Assembly: GCA_026075535.2 (NCBI GenBank)
Contig: AP026547.1
Coordinates: 2,852,001 to 2,916,000 of the forward strand
DNA length: 64,000 bases
Direction of reading: 5' to 3'
From: Tricholoma matsutake
Taxonomy: Eukaryota > Basidiomycota > Agaricomycetes > Agaricales > Tricholomataceae
Shown here piece after piece: positions 34,551 to 45,999 of the stretch (position 1 is its first letter; every line of letters starts with the position of its first letter). The notes beneath the pieces were generated by a model, which was given only the letters and a program-made list of their open reading frames with translations, did not search any database and was not told the origin of the DNA. The position numbers were made by a program, and so were the translations under genes.

Positions 34551-36510
34551 TCACTTCTGCGAGAGCGGAACGTGATTTCCTCCCTGTAAGCTTGCACCAT
34601 TTGTTTCCTGACCAAAATCAGTGTTAAGTCTCTCATCATCAAAATCGCCTCGGGTCGATGGTGAAAACCGCACCTCAAAAGCCGCAAATTTCAATTTCGA
34701 CAACGGTTTCATAGATTGATCCTTATTTAGAACTATGTCGGAGAGGACAACATCGTTGAGCTTCTCCAATAAGCCTTCACGACTATGTAGTGTTGCAAGG
34801 AGACTGTTGAGGTATACTGTTGAATTCAGTTCGTTTAGACATGGAAGAAGAGAGGCAAAGGAGGGCCAACCAGATACCAACATTTACCAAGTAAGTAATA
34901 TATGCCGAGGAAGACGAGGGCGGTCGGCCATATGGCGTATGTGACGAAACATGCTGCGGAACAAAACCTACGATGAAGAGGTGTGTCAAAACGGACACAG
35001 AGTGAAGCCTGAATCGGATACGATGTGACGTACGTGGTGAGAAGACCTGCGGATGTTATGACAATAAATCTCAATGGTAATTTATCAGAGACGTGCGGAC
35101 GTACAGGTGTTGATGGTGTACAGCATGATTAGGTTGATCACCGATTCGCTTCTAGTCACTCTAAATAAGCGAAAAGAACCACACCAGACAGAATTAGTTG
35201 CCACACTTTTTGAAACCAGTCCTACTTCGGGACAGCGAGATGCAGAGAGACGCTGCAATAAGGACGTCGGCAACCACACCGCTTGCAAACGCCGCGTACA
35301 GGAGATACTGCATAGTAAATAGATTACAAACGTGACACGCACTGAAGGGAATTGTGAAGGAGATCAATGCCAACCCACCGATATCTCTGAAAAGTGTTTG
35401 AAAGTGCCTACAATAAAACTAGTTATTTAATGATAGAAATGTCAGTCATTATTGAGATGTGGGGATGGAAATATACAAACGCTTTACTAGCGAACACTAG
35501 GGGGCTTGTCAGTGGGCGACCGCAAAAGACGAATGAACGCACTGAGAGCAGTCACTGTAAGAGGACAAATAGTTAGATTCCATGTGGTAGCTTCGGAGTT
35601 AAAGAGCCTTACCAAATGTCAAACTCGTTGTCGCAGCCTATGTGACAGAACGAGATAAACATGGGGGATGAAAAGTGGTAAATTACACCCACGATACACC
35701 CAGCGAGACCGTGATTTCGCCTGGATACTAGAAATCGTGTAACGTAAACAGGATCCTGCAAGATATTGTTATCAACACACTCAGCCACACTCGTCGCCCA
35801 AAAATGCTGTGAGATGTCGTAAACTATGCATGACAAGTTATCTGCGGAACATACCCTCGGATGATAGTATCGTTGATGGTCTGATTTTTAGGGTTGAGTC
35901 AATATATGCAAGTTTACGAATCTTTAAGAAAACACTCAGTACAGTCGCATATATGTGCAGCTTGGGAGTCGCGCGAGAGATTTAGAATGGCAGAATACAA
36001 CTAAAGATCAAAATAACGAACAAGTATTGTCCTGTGGTAGCAACTTAAGAATTAACCACTCTACTAGCGCTGGGTTCGGGAAGACATACCAGGTGGGTGA
36101 TTCGATGGCCGATATGTTGTCAAAGTTAGAGACCAGATAATAGTAAGATCCGTGTGAGATAAAGGCCAACTGTAAGGTGTCGAGACACCTGTGCACATAT
36201 GTTTTATGGTCTAGCATCACACTTGAGGACACCATATAAACATACGACAGAAAAAAAATCTATACATAAGGCATCAATTCTCAGCATGTGAAATATGATA
36301 ACATGTGCATACCAAAAGCTTGAAGGTCAGAGAGTCTTTATACTTCTTCCTGTAATATATGTATATTTGTACGCACGTAATGCCATAGAAACTGTCGAGA
36401 AATTGGAACGGCATAAGAACCACTGATCCGGGCAGCGACATACATGGCGGCGGCTAGATTCCCCAAGAACATTGCGCCAAGTGTACTATCGTATTCATGG
36501 GTACCGGCCA
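34551..36510 (-). CDS. DUF6534-type membrane protein gene, second copy
   Basis: The exons follow the family order. The N-terminus is MAGTHEYDSTLGAMFLGNLA (36510-36440). Next come LDTLQLAFISHGSYYYLVSN (about 36190-36130), a YFW-type FWATSVAECV segment (about 35800), and the transmembrane exon YLLYAAFASGVVADVLIAAS (about 35300-35240). SESVINLIMLYTINT (about 35150-35110), FVTYAIWPTALVFLGIYYLL (about 34950-34890) and NSLLATLHSREGLLEKLNDV (about 34820-34760) complete it. Introns show GTACGT donors and CAG/TAG acceptors. The stop follows GGNHVPLSQK near 34551. Some middle exons are hard to read, so the gene may be decayed. It is the only host-type gene inside the 38.8-kb block bounded at 13137 and 51961. 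Confidence 0.6.
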
Positions 36511-37763
36511 TAGTCAGCGAGGATGGAAATGACGGTATCAAATACACGTAAGGAGGGGATTTCTGACCAGAGAACGCCAAGGGACAAGCCACCTTATTGT
36601 ATCCATCTGAAATGCAGTACTACGACTGACGGCATCACGAAAGCCCAGCTGTCTTTTTTGGAATCTCTTCTGGTCTTCGGAAAAGATCACAAAACAGCCA
36701 GATAAGCATCCCGGTGTGTGGGAAGAAATCATTTGCGAAGGCACTCCTCGGCATTATGTGCGCTATTCTAAACGTAGGCGCAGAATGGCGCCCACATGCC
36801 AGCGATCCGGGTGGAAACCTCATGCAACAGAGCTTTTCGTATTCTTTTCGCCGGGCATGAACCTTGCTTGCTAGTAGGCACTCTGCAAGCTCATTTAGAA
36901 TTTGTAATTGGTCCATGAGAATATGCACTACTACCTGTCCGAATGCCTTGAACCAGCGCACCGTGGCGCCTGTGTCCATATTTGAGGTATAGCTGGAGGT
37001 GTTCTTTTTGATACCGTTTTAAATCTGTATGTGGTCTCCTAAAGCATGCATGATTGGATTGAAGTGGAGCATGTATGATGTAGTTAGAACTTGCATCTTC
37101 ATGAGGGTGGGACTCGGAGCTGGAACCCTAAGAATGGAATCACGTTCACATGAGCGAACCTTAGATACTAAGGAGTGACTGGAAGCCAAGCAAGGAGGTT
37201 TAACCTGTGACGATACATGATGGAGATTCGAATCTCAGGCAGTGCATTTTTTTTGGTTTTACTGTTTGTGTAATATAATAATATTTACTTCCGCCAGTGC
37301 TCAGCGCTCAGGGTAGCAAAAGCGTCAACAGGAATTTTACTTAGTCCTACTTAGTAGGGTTGTTCAAGTTCACGGTAGCCATTTTCGGCCCATTCTTCAT
37401 TCATTTTTGACAAAATCGAACCATACCGATGATCGCTTTCACGAAAATGATCATCATTTTCCCCCTTTCTGGCTGACATGCAAAATGCATTTTCGCTTCA
37501 TTTTTCTAAAGTTTACTATCATCAATTATGGGTTTCAAAATACCAGATAGTTTCAAAGATGCAGTTTTATAAGAGATCACTGCAGCAAATTAGCTGCTTG
37601 GATATAACACCCCAATTATGGATCACAAAATAAATAAATAAATTTCATTGTGCTTGCTTTGCGATCTTGCTGATATCACATGGGACTAGTTGAAATCTGA
37701 TTAAAACAGTCCCGGATTTATGTAATTTCTCAAAACAGATTCAAGGTATCATAATTCATCATT
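36511..37763. other. Intergenic, no gene supported
   Basis: A minus-strand frame at 36635-36979 lacks known motifs. A tRNA B-box-like AGATTCGAATCTC at about 37215 precedes an eight-base T-run, but no tRNA fold can be made around it. Confidence 0.4.
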
Positions 37764-39948
37764 TAGTGCTGTGCTTGGCCCGGCGTGAGGCCGTGAAGAC
37801 GGCTTCATGACGGCTTTGGCCCGGCTTGGGGTAAAGCCAAGCCGCCAAGCCGCGGCTTTTTGATGCAAACTTTTTGGTGATGAGAAAATTATTTCAATAT
37901 ATCTAAATTTATGTAATCGATCGTTACTTACGTACATTTCCCGATCGTTCCAACAACCACTACTGGGGCTGACTTCCCACAGAAACACAGCCTTAGAAAC
38001 TTGTTTTAAGACTTCTGATGTGTATATCCTTTGGATATTCTTAATATGTATGTAAAAGAAATGTCAGGGAAATATTTTACATGTATCCAAGCTGTATCTG
38101 CAAGGAACATAAAAGGTGTATTCTACAATGTTTCTTTCAGATCCATTCTGGAAACATTTTTCATGTTCCCTTTGTGTTAAAGAAACACTTTTTATGGAAT
38201 TATGCCTGTATCTGCAGAAAACATTTAACATGTAATTTTATTATGTGTTTCCTAGGGATACATATGTAACCATGGTAACCCCTTTGTTCTTTGCATGTAT
38301 CCATAGAAAACACATAATAAAATATATGCCAAGTGTTTTCTGCCGATACAGCAATAATTACATAAAAAGTGTTTCCTTAGGGAACATGAAAAATGTTCCA
38401 GAAGGGATCTGAAAGAAACATTGTAGAATACACCTTTTATGTTCCTTGCAGATACAGCTTGGATACATGTAAAATATTTCCCTGACATTTCTTTTACATA
38501 CATATTAAGAATATCCAAAGGATATACACATCAAAAGTCTTAAAACAAGTTTCTAAGGCTGTGTTTCTGTGGGAAACACAGGTCAGCCCCAGTAGTGAAC
38601 CATCCTCGAACAATCCACCACCCACCCCTTCAACTTGATGGCAAACACCATGCATTGCCTGGGTGGCTTGCCATGTCACTTGCTTTTTATGTGTTTGACA
38701 AATGTTGATGATGTCCTTGTGTATGATAAGTATTTTGTCATTTCTCATTCTTTGCTTATTCTTTAACTTGTAACCAAATATAAGTTCCATCATGGCTATG
38801 CCAGCAAATGACACAAATAGGTTGTGTTGCACATGAAATGGGGCCAAACAATGTCTATTGTTGTTTGGGCCATGTAAGCTTTTCCATGTTCATTTCTTGT
38901 TTTTTTTGTTTACCTAACATATGTTTTCATTAATATAGGGGATCTAATTGCATTACAACAATACAATGATGCAGTCCACACCCAATGATGCCACCACCAC
39001 CACAGCAACAACCCCAACTGCTGCTGCAAGCCACTACTTGTAGGAACAGGGGGCAACAATAAAATGGCAGGTTAACACCAAAAGCAGCACACCTCAACCA
39101 CTGCTGCAAGCAGCCCAACAAGGAAGCAGATGGCAATGAGGGCAGGAAAAGGGAGAGGACAATGAGGGAAAAAACAACAATGACATGACAATGAGAACAG
39201 CAAAAATGGGGACAATGGGGCAAATGAAAGGATACCAACAAGACAATGACAAGGACACTGGTGAGTAGCAGAGGATGATGGCAATGGCAACAACAGGGAA
39301 GAGAACAATAACAGGGGACATCAATGATGGGATGAGGACAGTGAGGACCAGACAACAGGAGGACAATGACAGGACAATGAGGACAACGACAATGAGTCAT
39401 GACACCCCAATGTCAACAATGGATGGCCTGGCACCGGTGGACTGCAGGTGCTACAGGCAACAATGACACAAGATTGGGGGGAGATGTTATGGGTGAGTGG
39501 GGAACCACTTGGGTGGCATAGATGACAACAATAGGGACCAGGATGCTGCATTTGGCATGGAGCCATTGAGATGACAGTGATGACAGGGATAACCAACAGG
39601 ATTGTCATCCCCTGCTCACTCACAATGCAATGTGTGAATTTTTTAGTTGACATGTATTTAATTCTGCCTCCCTTGCATTTAGGCAAGTTTAATACAAATT
39701 TTTCTTTGTACATGGTGGCTTGTAGCTACCGAGTGAACACAGTGTAAGGCTGTTTATTGGATGAGAAGACTCTGCATTGTTCTAATTAACTTCCTGTACA
39801 ACCAATGAACCTGTGGGCAAAATTTGAACATTTTACATACAAAAGCTGCAGCCTGGGCCAGGCCAAGCCATGGTTGACAGCTTTGGCCTAGCCTGAGGTT
39901 CAGGAAACCCAAAGCTGCCTCAGGACAAGCTGGGCTGGAACAGCACTG
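37764..39948 (+). mobile_element. hAT-like non-autonomous element E4
   Basis: The ends are TAGTGCTGTGCTTGGCCCGG at 37764 and GGCTGGAACAGCACTG at 39948, imperfect inverted repeats with the (T/C)AGTG start typical of hAT. The flanking 8-mers TCATCATT and ATATCATT share six positions. The right part has a GGCCAAACAA / TTGTTTGGGCC hairpin (38842-38871) directly followed by a GTAAGC donor at 38873 and a TATAG acceptor at 38939. Then come CAA/GGACAA-rich sequence and a weak TGCAAGCCACTACTTGTAGG palindrome. A CACTA MITE sits at 37958-38597. Confidence 0.55.
37958..38597. mobile_element. CACTA-type foldback MITE
   Basis: The 640-bp unit begins CACTACTGGGGCTGAC and ends with its reverse complement. 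It is flanked by the 3-bp duplication AAC (37955-37957 and 38598-38600). Both halves are inverted copies of each other over roughly 300 bp (for example GGATACATGTAAAATATTTC near 38461 against its complement near 38075). The 3-bp TSD and CACTA termini fit the EnSpm/CACTA superfamily, to which Plavaka transposases belong. Confidence 0.8.
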
Positions 39949-40471
39949 ATATCATTAAAACCTCATATAAAATTGTGGAGCATTCAGAGGAGTGGGAGAT
40001 ACAGATGAAAGAGTGAATTTGTGTGACTGATGGCCCATCAGATTTCAAAATCTGCCACTATTGCACTGCATTTTGTTACTATGTTACTATATTGATATCT
40101 GCCTATGCTACATAAGTAGCTAAAGACATAGCCTCGATAGACATAGATATGGAGTCCAAAAAATGTCCACCTGTAGAAAATCAATCCTAGCATAATCATG
40201 ATCTAACTCAGTCTCTACACAAGTGACTATATATATAAACACTGTACCTAGCATAATCATGATCTAACTATAGGTACAGTAAATAATGTTCCATATGCAA
40301 ATAATAACAAGAACGCCCACCTCAGTCTCCACACAAGTGACTGAGGTGAACAGATGACTATCTATTCTATATATATGTGAGTCCTGTTATACAAAGAGTA
40401 AAGGGATAAAAGAAACATAAAGGTATCCAAAGAAACCAACACATCAAGGGGATGCTAAGAATAGTACATGC
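39949..40471. other. No gene; local duplication
   Basis: CCTAGCATAATCATGATCTA occurs at about 40186 and 40246, and CACACAAGTGACT recurs at about 40215 and 40330. I see nothing coding. Confidence 0.5.
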
Positions 40472-40479
40472 ATCAAAGA

Positions 40480-41289
40480 TAGTGTTTTAAGGTCCAGTTA
40501 GGTCAGGTTTTTTGACCCCAAAAGGGGTAGACCATGACCATAACCGGTCCAGGACCAACCCAGATATTGTGGGACCATAACTGGACTGACTCAGACTGGT
40601 CTTCTTTGGTTAATAGACCAAAAAAAGACTGGTTAAGACTGGTTTTTTGTCATAAAATTTGTCATACTTATATAACCCATATGTATCTTGGTAACCATTA
40701 TTTGGACCTTATACCCGTTGTAGGGTGGGTTAGGTACTGTAATTCTCCATCGTTTGGTCCAACTTTTAAGAGATTTTATCAAGATTTGATCTAGTTATGG
40801 TTCAAACAAAGTACATTGCATTCAAGTTGTGTCTGTAGTTTGTAATTTGTAGTATGTAGTTAAAACTTGTTAGGGATGTTAAATGAATGAAACCTACATG
40901 GTACATATCTTTATGTGTGTTATTGCTATGGATTGTATGATGTCCAATTGTACCCAACATTTTTGTAGCACAAGTTATAAGCAGTACAATCAAAGTCATT
41001 CAAATCATGACAAAATACCTGTCATAAAATGGTTTTGATCATATCTTTTTCAGTTCTCAACCATTTTTAATGACCCAAGGAGCGAAATTGAAACGAATAT
41101 GTGTGGGAACAGGGTGGTAGTCCATGTGACCCATTAACCAGTTTTTGTGTGGTTAATGATATTTTTGACCATAACCATAACTGCCTGTAACTGGATGTTA
41201 ACTGTAACTGATGGTCTGGTTAACATCAGTTAGGTTTGGTTCAGTTCCCAGTCTTTGTTCGGTCCATAGGACCAGACCTTAAAACACTA
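40480..41289. mobile_element. hAT-like MITE E8
   Basis: The termini TAGTGTTTTAAGGTCCAG and GACCAGACCTTAAAACACTA are inverted. The exact 8-bp duplication ATCAAAGA flanks them (40472-40479 and 41290-41297). It is 810 bp long without coding capacity, with AACTGG/CCAGTT-rich subterminal sequence. It sits just downstream of the copia relic. Confidence 0.85.
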
Positions 41290-41336
41290 ATCAAAGATTT
41301 GCTCACAGTGTAATAATTGGTATTTCTCAACACTCC

Positions 41337-41700
41337 TCACCATGTGCACTCCTCCTTGCATGGAATGGCATCACCAAAGGCCAAGGTAATTTTGAGGGTG
41401 TTGTAGGTCATTGGATTGTACACATTCCCACAGGAAATAGTATTTGATATCCACATGCTTGACGCAAGAGTGAAGGAGTGGGTCTTCAGAGAGGGTCTTT
41501 GTTGCAGAGTTGTTGCAGGATAGTAAAGTGGGTGATGACTGGGGGTAGCCAATAGCATTAAGGAGAGTACAAATCCAAATACATTCCTTTGTGGCCTTGA
41601 ATGCGGTGATGTATTCAGCTTCACAAGAAGATGTTGCCATGACCTTCTGTTTGCGTGCAGTCCATGAAACAATGCCTGAACCCAGAGAGCATGTGAAATG
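41337..41700 (-). pseudogene. Copia RNase H, C-terminal part
   Basis: The frame reads TCSLGSGIVSWTARKQKVMA, then SSCEAEYITAFKATKECIW and KHVDIKYYFLWE, the conserved C-terminus of copia RNase H with its ...EAEY acidic residue. It continues VGGF from 43535 when E2 is removed. Confidence 0.75.
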
Positions 41701-41913
41701 AGGTCTTTACACTCCCCCCCCAATCCAAGCGGACTCTGCTCGGACACTCAGACTGTACTCAGACTGTACTCAGACTGTCCGAGGACTTTGCTCAGACTTT
41801 GCTCAAACTTCTTTGGCTGAAAGTCCTGCCAAACTAGATGTCCAGTCTGAGCTGAGTCCTCGGACTGTCCTAGGACTGTCCGAGTTGCTTATATAATTGA
41901 CTGAAAAATCAGT

Positions 41914-41995
41914 GGCTACCGCAGGGATTGAACCCTTGTAGTCACATGATAAAGTACATTTAAGGCAACAATATAACTGCTAGACTAAAGTATCA
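41914..41995 (-). other. tRNA-like module, left side of E2
   Basis: On the minus strand TTTAGTCTAGCAGTTATA is followed about 50 bases later by the B-box-like GGGTTCAATCCC (41924-41935 complement) and GGTAGCC. It points outward. Confidence 0.45.
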
Positions 41996-42186
41996 TTACA
42001 GGTAGATAGTTTTATCTCTCTATGTACCACCCCGGCTGTGATGACAAATCAACACAGCCGCATCACCAATGATGATGCCAGCTCATCATCGATCATCACC
42101 AACCACCACCACCACCACCACTCGATGATGATGCCTCCCTCCTGGATCCCACTGCCACCACTGCCCCCTGAACACCCCACAGCCAT

Positions 42187-42287
42187 GGGCCCAAACGACT
42201 CTATTGTCGTTTGGGCCCCAGGTGAGTTTTTTCTTTTTTCTTTTCTCATGTTTTCTTTAAGCTAACCCATTTTTTCATTAATTATAG
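42187..42287 (+). other. E2 hairpin 1 plus intron-like stretch
   Basis: The perfect 13-bp arms GGGCCCAAACGAC (42187-42199) and GTCGTTTGGGCCC (42206-42218) are followed by CAG|GTGAGT (donor 42222). CTAAC lies at 42262-42266 and TATAG|GTT ends the 66-nt intron-like stretch at 42287. Confidence 0.6.
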
Positions 42288-42516
42288 GTTATATCTATAC
42301 TGTAGCAGCAAAATGACCCCAAAACCACCAAATGAGGAACAATGACGAGACCATGACCCAGCTCCCGCCCCCACCAGTGTGAGCAACTGCTCGCATGGGG
42401 GAGAGCGGCTGCTAACGATGACGATGACGACAGGGAACGACGACACCACCTGCCCCAGCCCTATGAGCCACTGCTCGTAGGGTGGACGACGGATGGAACG
42501 ACGATGATTAGGGGAA

Positions 42517-42605
42517 ACCCAAGAGATGTCAACATCTCTTGGGTCCTAGGTAAGCTTTTTTTTCTTTTCTCATTTTGTTTTTCAATGCTAACTAACTTTT
42601 TATAG
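42517..42605 (+). other. E2 hairpin 2 plus intron-like stretch
   Basis: The perfect 12-bp arms ACCCAAGAGATG (42517-42528) and CATCTCTTGGGT (42533-42544) are followed by CTAG|GTAAGC (42550). CTAAC is at 42588-42592 and TATAG|GTA ends the stretch at 42605 (56 nt). Confidence 0.6.
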
Positions 42606-42689
42606 GTACAAACTACTACTGGCAACGACAACGATGGGGGGACACCACCACCACTGCTGTGAGCCCCTGCTCACAGGGTGGAAAGTGAG

Positions 42690-42850
42690 GGTGAAGAGAT
42701 GAGAGGGAAGGGATATGAGGGGGAAGGGATATGAGGGGGAAGGGAGATGAGAGGGAAGGGAGACAAGAGGGAAGGGAGACAAGAGGGAAGGGAGACAAGA
42801 GGGAAGGGAGACAAGAGGGAAGGGAGACAAGAGGGAAGGGAGATGACGAT
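42690..42850. repeat. GGGAAGGGAGACAAGAG minisatellite in E2
   Basis: About nine units of GGGAAGGGAGAYRAGAG (16-17 bp) run in tandem. The Ser/Pro/Leu-rich open frames on the minus strand here are shadows of this repeat. Confidence 0.85.
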
Positions 42851-43044
42851 GAGTGGGGACACCCATGACAACACCCGCCCCACACCTATGAGCATCTGCT
42901 TGTGGGGTGGTTTGGGGGGGAGAAGAATGGGGCCAGGAGAGTGAGACAGCCAGGGGACGACCTGGGGAGAGACGAATGCCGCCACAAGCAACAGTTGCTT
43001 GTGGTGGGTGTTTTTAATTTATTTTTATTGTTGATAGTTACAGC

Positions 43045-43072
43045 CCCTCCCCTCGAGCTTGCGAGGGGAGGG
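43045..43072. repeat. CCCTCCCCTCG / CGAGGGGAGGG hairpin in E2
   Basis: This is a perfect 11-bp stem with a 6-base loop. Similar CCCTC...GAGGG hairpins occur in E1 (7367-7394) and E3 (45909-45930, 45971-45997, 46695-46840). Confidence 0.7.
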
Positions 43073-43202
43073 CCTAGTGTTACACATATTAATTACCCCT
43101 TGCACAGATGTGAGGGGGTCAATTTAATAATCTATTCATGATATATATAAAAATTAGATTTCAGTAATAAATAGATATAATGTATGTGACTTTAAATGAC
43201 TA

Positions 43203-43287
43203 CTTGGCTTAAGTGGTAGAGTGTGCATGTTTGGTCATCATGTGATTGCTAGTCCAGAAGTCTGTTGGTTCAATTCCTGCTGTGCAC
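43203..43287 (+). other. tRNA-like module, right side of E2
   Basis: TGGCTTAAGTGG (43205-43216) matches the Pol III A-box consensus TRGYNNANNNGG, and GGTTCAATTCC (43267-43277) the B box. Stems are imperfect, so this is probably a relic or a tRNA-derived promoter. It points outward. Confidence 0.5.
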
Positions 43288-43521
43288 ACATCATTTTGTG
43301 AGACTTATAAGAATTTCTGTAAGTCTGGAACTTGGACAATACTTTAAAGGATTGATGTTGTCCAAGCAAAGTCTGAGTGCAGTCCTCAGACAGTCCTAGG
43401 ACAGTCTGAGTGTCCAAGCAGAGTCCGAGTGAAGTCTGAGCAGAGTCCGAGCAGAGTCTGAGGACAGTCTGAGTGTCTGAGCGGAGTCCGCTTGGACTGG
43501 GGGGGGGAGTGTAAAGTACTG

Positions 43522-44945
43522 TGTGAAACCCCCAACACTACGGCTACTGTCTATGCAATTAGCCCAGTCAGAGTCACTAAACACTTGAAGATTAATAGGA
43601 GAGTTGCCTCCAAGATATAATCTTAAGTCCCTAGTCACCCTTGAGATAGCGAACCAGCTGTATTGCTGCTTTCCAATGATCGAAGGAATAACTGTCAAGA
43701 GATTGGGATAGCTGTTGGACTGCATAGGAAATGAACTAGCGAGTGATATGGGAGCTTGGTAAGGTTGGACTGTTCATCAGGTGATAGGGTCTTGCAGTCG
43801 AAACAGTGCAGTTTAGAGCTGGGCTCCAGTGGTGCAGACACTGGGTGCATATCTTTCTGACCAAATTGGTCAACAATTTTGTCAATAAGGGCTGTCTGTG
43901 AGAATGCAACCATTCGAGTCACTCTATCCCAAGTGACCGCAATCCCAACAAGGAAATGTGCAGTACCCAGTTCAGAAATAGTCCATACTTTATGCATTTA
44001 GTCTTTGAATCTCTCATTCTCATCCTTGCAGTCTGCAATAGATAAATAATTGTTGACATGAACAGTGGCCATGATAGTCCCTGAGTCAGCCTTGTGATAA
44101 TATATGCAAGACTCACAGGACAGATGAGTAAAGCCCCAGGCAATCATTTGAGCATTGAGTGTCTGATTCCAGATGCGCCCACTTTGCTTCATGCTGTATA
44201 GACCTCACTGAAGTTGCCATACCCAGTCCTCCTTCCCTGGTTCCTCAGAATTGGCAGGTTGTTGCATGTACTGAACTTTGTCATCTGGTAGTAAACCATA
44301 GAGAAAAGCCATCTTCACATCAATTTGTTGTGCATCCCACCCAAGCAAGGCCGCAATATGTATTAGAATTCAATTCCATGCATGCAGTCAGTGAGGTGGT
44401 CTTAGTATAGTCCTTGCCATAAATTTGTTTGTAACCTTTGAAAATGACACGTACTTTCCATCTGACTGCCTTACCAACCTGGTCTCGCTTAATATGGAAA
44501 ATAGGCTTCCCTTTTCAGACACATTTTCCTTCAGGGACCTCAGAATGTGGCACCAGCTTATATACTCCCATGTCTTTAAGAGATTTTAATTTATCCCAAT
44601 ATCCTTCCTCTCAGTGTACTGCATCTGCTGAGTTCTTGGCTTCATCCCATGTCTTAGGCTCGTCCTCAAACTGGAGTGATTCCAGATCAAAATCACTCAT
44701 CTCCAAGATTAAGGTTTGAAGTTGATGTGCCTGATCACCCAGATCAAGATTGTTGAATGATTGACGTAGTTCCTCAATGATGTCACAATCATGATCAGTG
44801 GACAGATTTGGTATGTGGTTGGGATTCCCTGATCGAGCAGCAATAGTGGCTGCTCAGTGTTCATGTTGGGCTTCTTTGATTCAGGTGGCACTGTCTTGAG
44901 ATGCTTGGATGGCTGCAGCAGTTCTAGTGGTGGCTGGTCTACCAT
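43522..44945 (-). pseudogene. Copia reverse transcriptase region, degraded
   Basis: Readable segments include KNSADAVH then LKSLKDMGVYKLVPHSEVPE (about 44620-44540), KGKPIFHIKRDQVGKAVRWK (about 44510-44450) and later RVTRDLRLYLGGNSPINLQV with FSDSDWANC (about 43640-43560), where the RNase H begins. Multiple stops and frame changes lie between 44400 and 43760. Confidence 0.65.
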
Positions 44946-45465
44946 TCAGGTGTTTCTCAGTGGGGATAGGTACACAGGATGAACAGTGTGGAAGGGGGTT
45001 GGGGGTGGATGTACTCTGTTCCTCTCCAATGGGATCATATGATGCAGCGGTATCTGGCGGGTAGAAAGATTCATCATCCTCATTGTCATTTGTGGGTAAA
45101 AGAGTGAAAGTGGGTTTAGTCTGAGTGGGTTCCTTGATAATGTTGTCCAAGGGCAGGGGGGTGGGTGGATATGTCCATCATGGCTTTCAAGGAAACAGAC
45201 ATGATAAGAACTGTGGACTTTTCTTGGGGCCCAATTATAGCATTGGTAAGATTTGGACTTGGGATCACTTCCAATAAGTATGCATTTGATAGACCATTTG
45301 AAAATTTTTGGATTGTCCTTCTTTGGGATGAGAACAAAGGCACGGCAACCAATCTTGCAAAGGTATGAGTAATCAGGCTTGCATCCATACCATAGTTTCC
45401 AAGGCATGCACCCTTTAAGTGCTCATGTGGTGGTTTTGGCATGTAAGTGAGAAGCTGTTAGGTAA
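44946..45465 (-). pseudogene. Copia integrase, C-terminal part
   Basis: The frame reads MPWKLWYGCKPDYSYLCKIG, then CRAFVLIPKKDNPKIF and SYHVCFLESHDG, the typical segment between the copia integrase core and the reverse transcriptase. At its 5' end IYLTASHLHAKTTT adjoins E3 at 45466. Confidence 0.7.
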
Positions 45466-45732
45466 ATTTTATCCTGTAATTTACCCTCCCCCACCTATTC
45501 TGGTCAGAGTCCAGTTATTCTGGTTGGAGTCCAATTATTCCAGTCGGAGTCCAGTTATTCCAGTCAGAGTCCAGTTATTCCAATTGGAGTCCAGTTATTC
45601 CGGTCGGAGTCCAGTTATTCTGGTTATTCCAACCAGATTCTGGTTACTCCAGATCCTCAACTTAGAGTATATAGCCTAATGGATAGTCAAATTTCAAGTC
45701 TTAAGTTGTCAAAGTGCCTACAAAATATATTT

Positions 45733-45822
45733 GTGCAGAGTAAGGATTGAACTCAAGACATCTTGATTAGAGTGATCACATGACAAACCAAACATGTGTG
45801 CTTAACCAGTTGAGCCACAGGA
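45733..45822 (-). other. tRNA-like module, left side of E3
   Basis: The minus strand reads TGGCTCAACTGGTTAAGCAC (A-box-like) and, about 55 bases on, GAGTTCAATCC (B-box-like). It points outward. Confidence 0.5.
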
Positions 45823-45999
45823 GAATTATTAGATAGTAATACAATGTTTATTCATGACACTCTAATTTTTTTCGAAGTAGTTAAGATCAAAATTTTTTAA
45901 TTAACCACATCCCTCACATTGAATGCGAGGGAGTGGGGATAATTGTAATTATATACATAAACAAAAAATCCTCCCTCTCACAAGATGCGAGAGGGAGTT

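Larger units (their letters stand above)
41701..43521 (+). mobile_element. Non-autonomous element E2 (TTTACAC family)
   Basis: The TIRs are TTTACACTCCCCCCCC and its inverse, extended by near-identical CAAGCGGACTC sequence. The flanking 9-mers TGTGAAATG (41692-41700) and TGTGAAACC (43522-43530) share seven positions, and removal restores the copia frame. Subterminal arrays of AGTCCGAG/ACTCAGACTGT lie at both ends. The core holds two tRNA-like modules, two hairpin-plus-intron units, GAGCAACTGCTC-type palindromes, an AGGGAAGGGAGACAAG minisatellite and CCCTC/GAGGG hairpins. No transposase is present. Confidence 0.8.

Noticed and set aside
36635..36979. Minus-strand frame upstream of the second DUF6534-type gene as an extra exon
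   Set aside because: A clear N-terminal Met exon lies downstream at 36510, and the frame has no family motif.
37130..37260. tRNA gene with B box AGATTCGAATCTC and a T-run terminator
   Set aside because: No A box at a plausible distance and no acceptor or D stem could be formed.
42600..42990. Ser/Pro/Leu-rich frames as a secreted protein
   Set aside because: They are the translation of the GGGAAGGGAGACAAGAG minisatellite.
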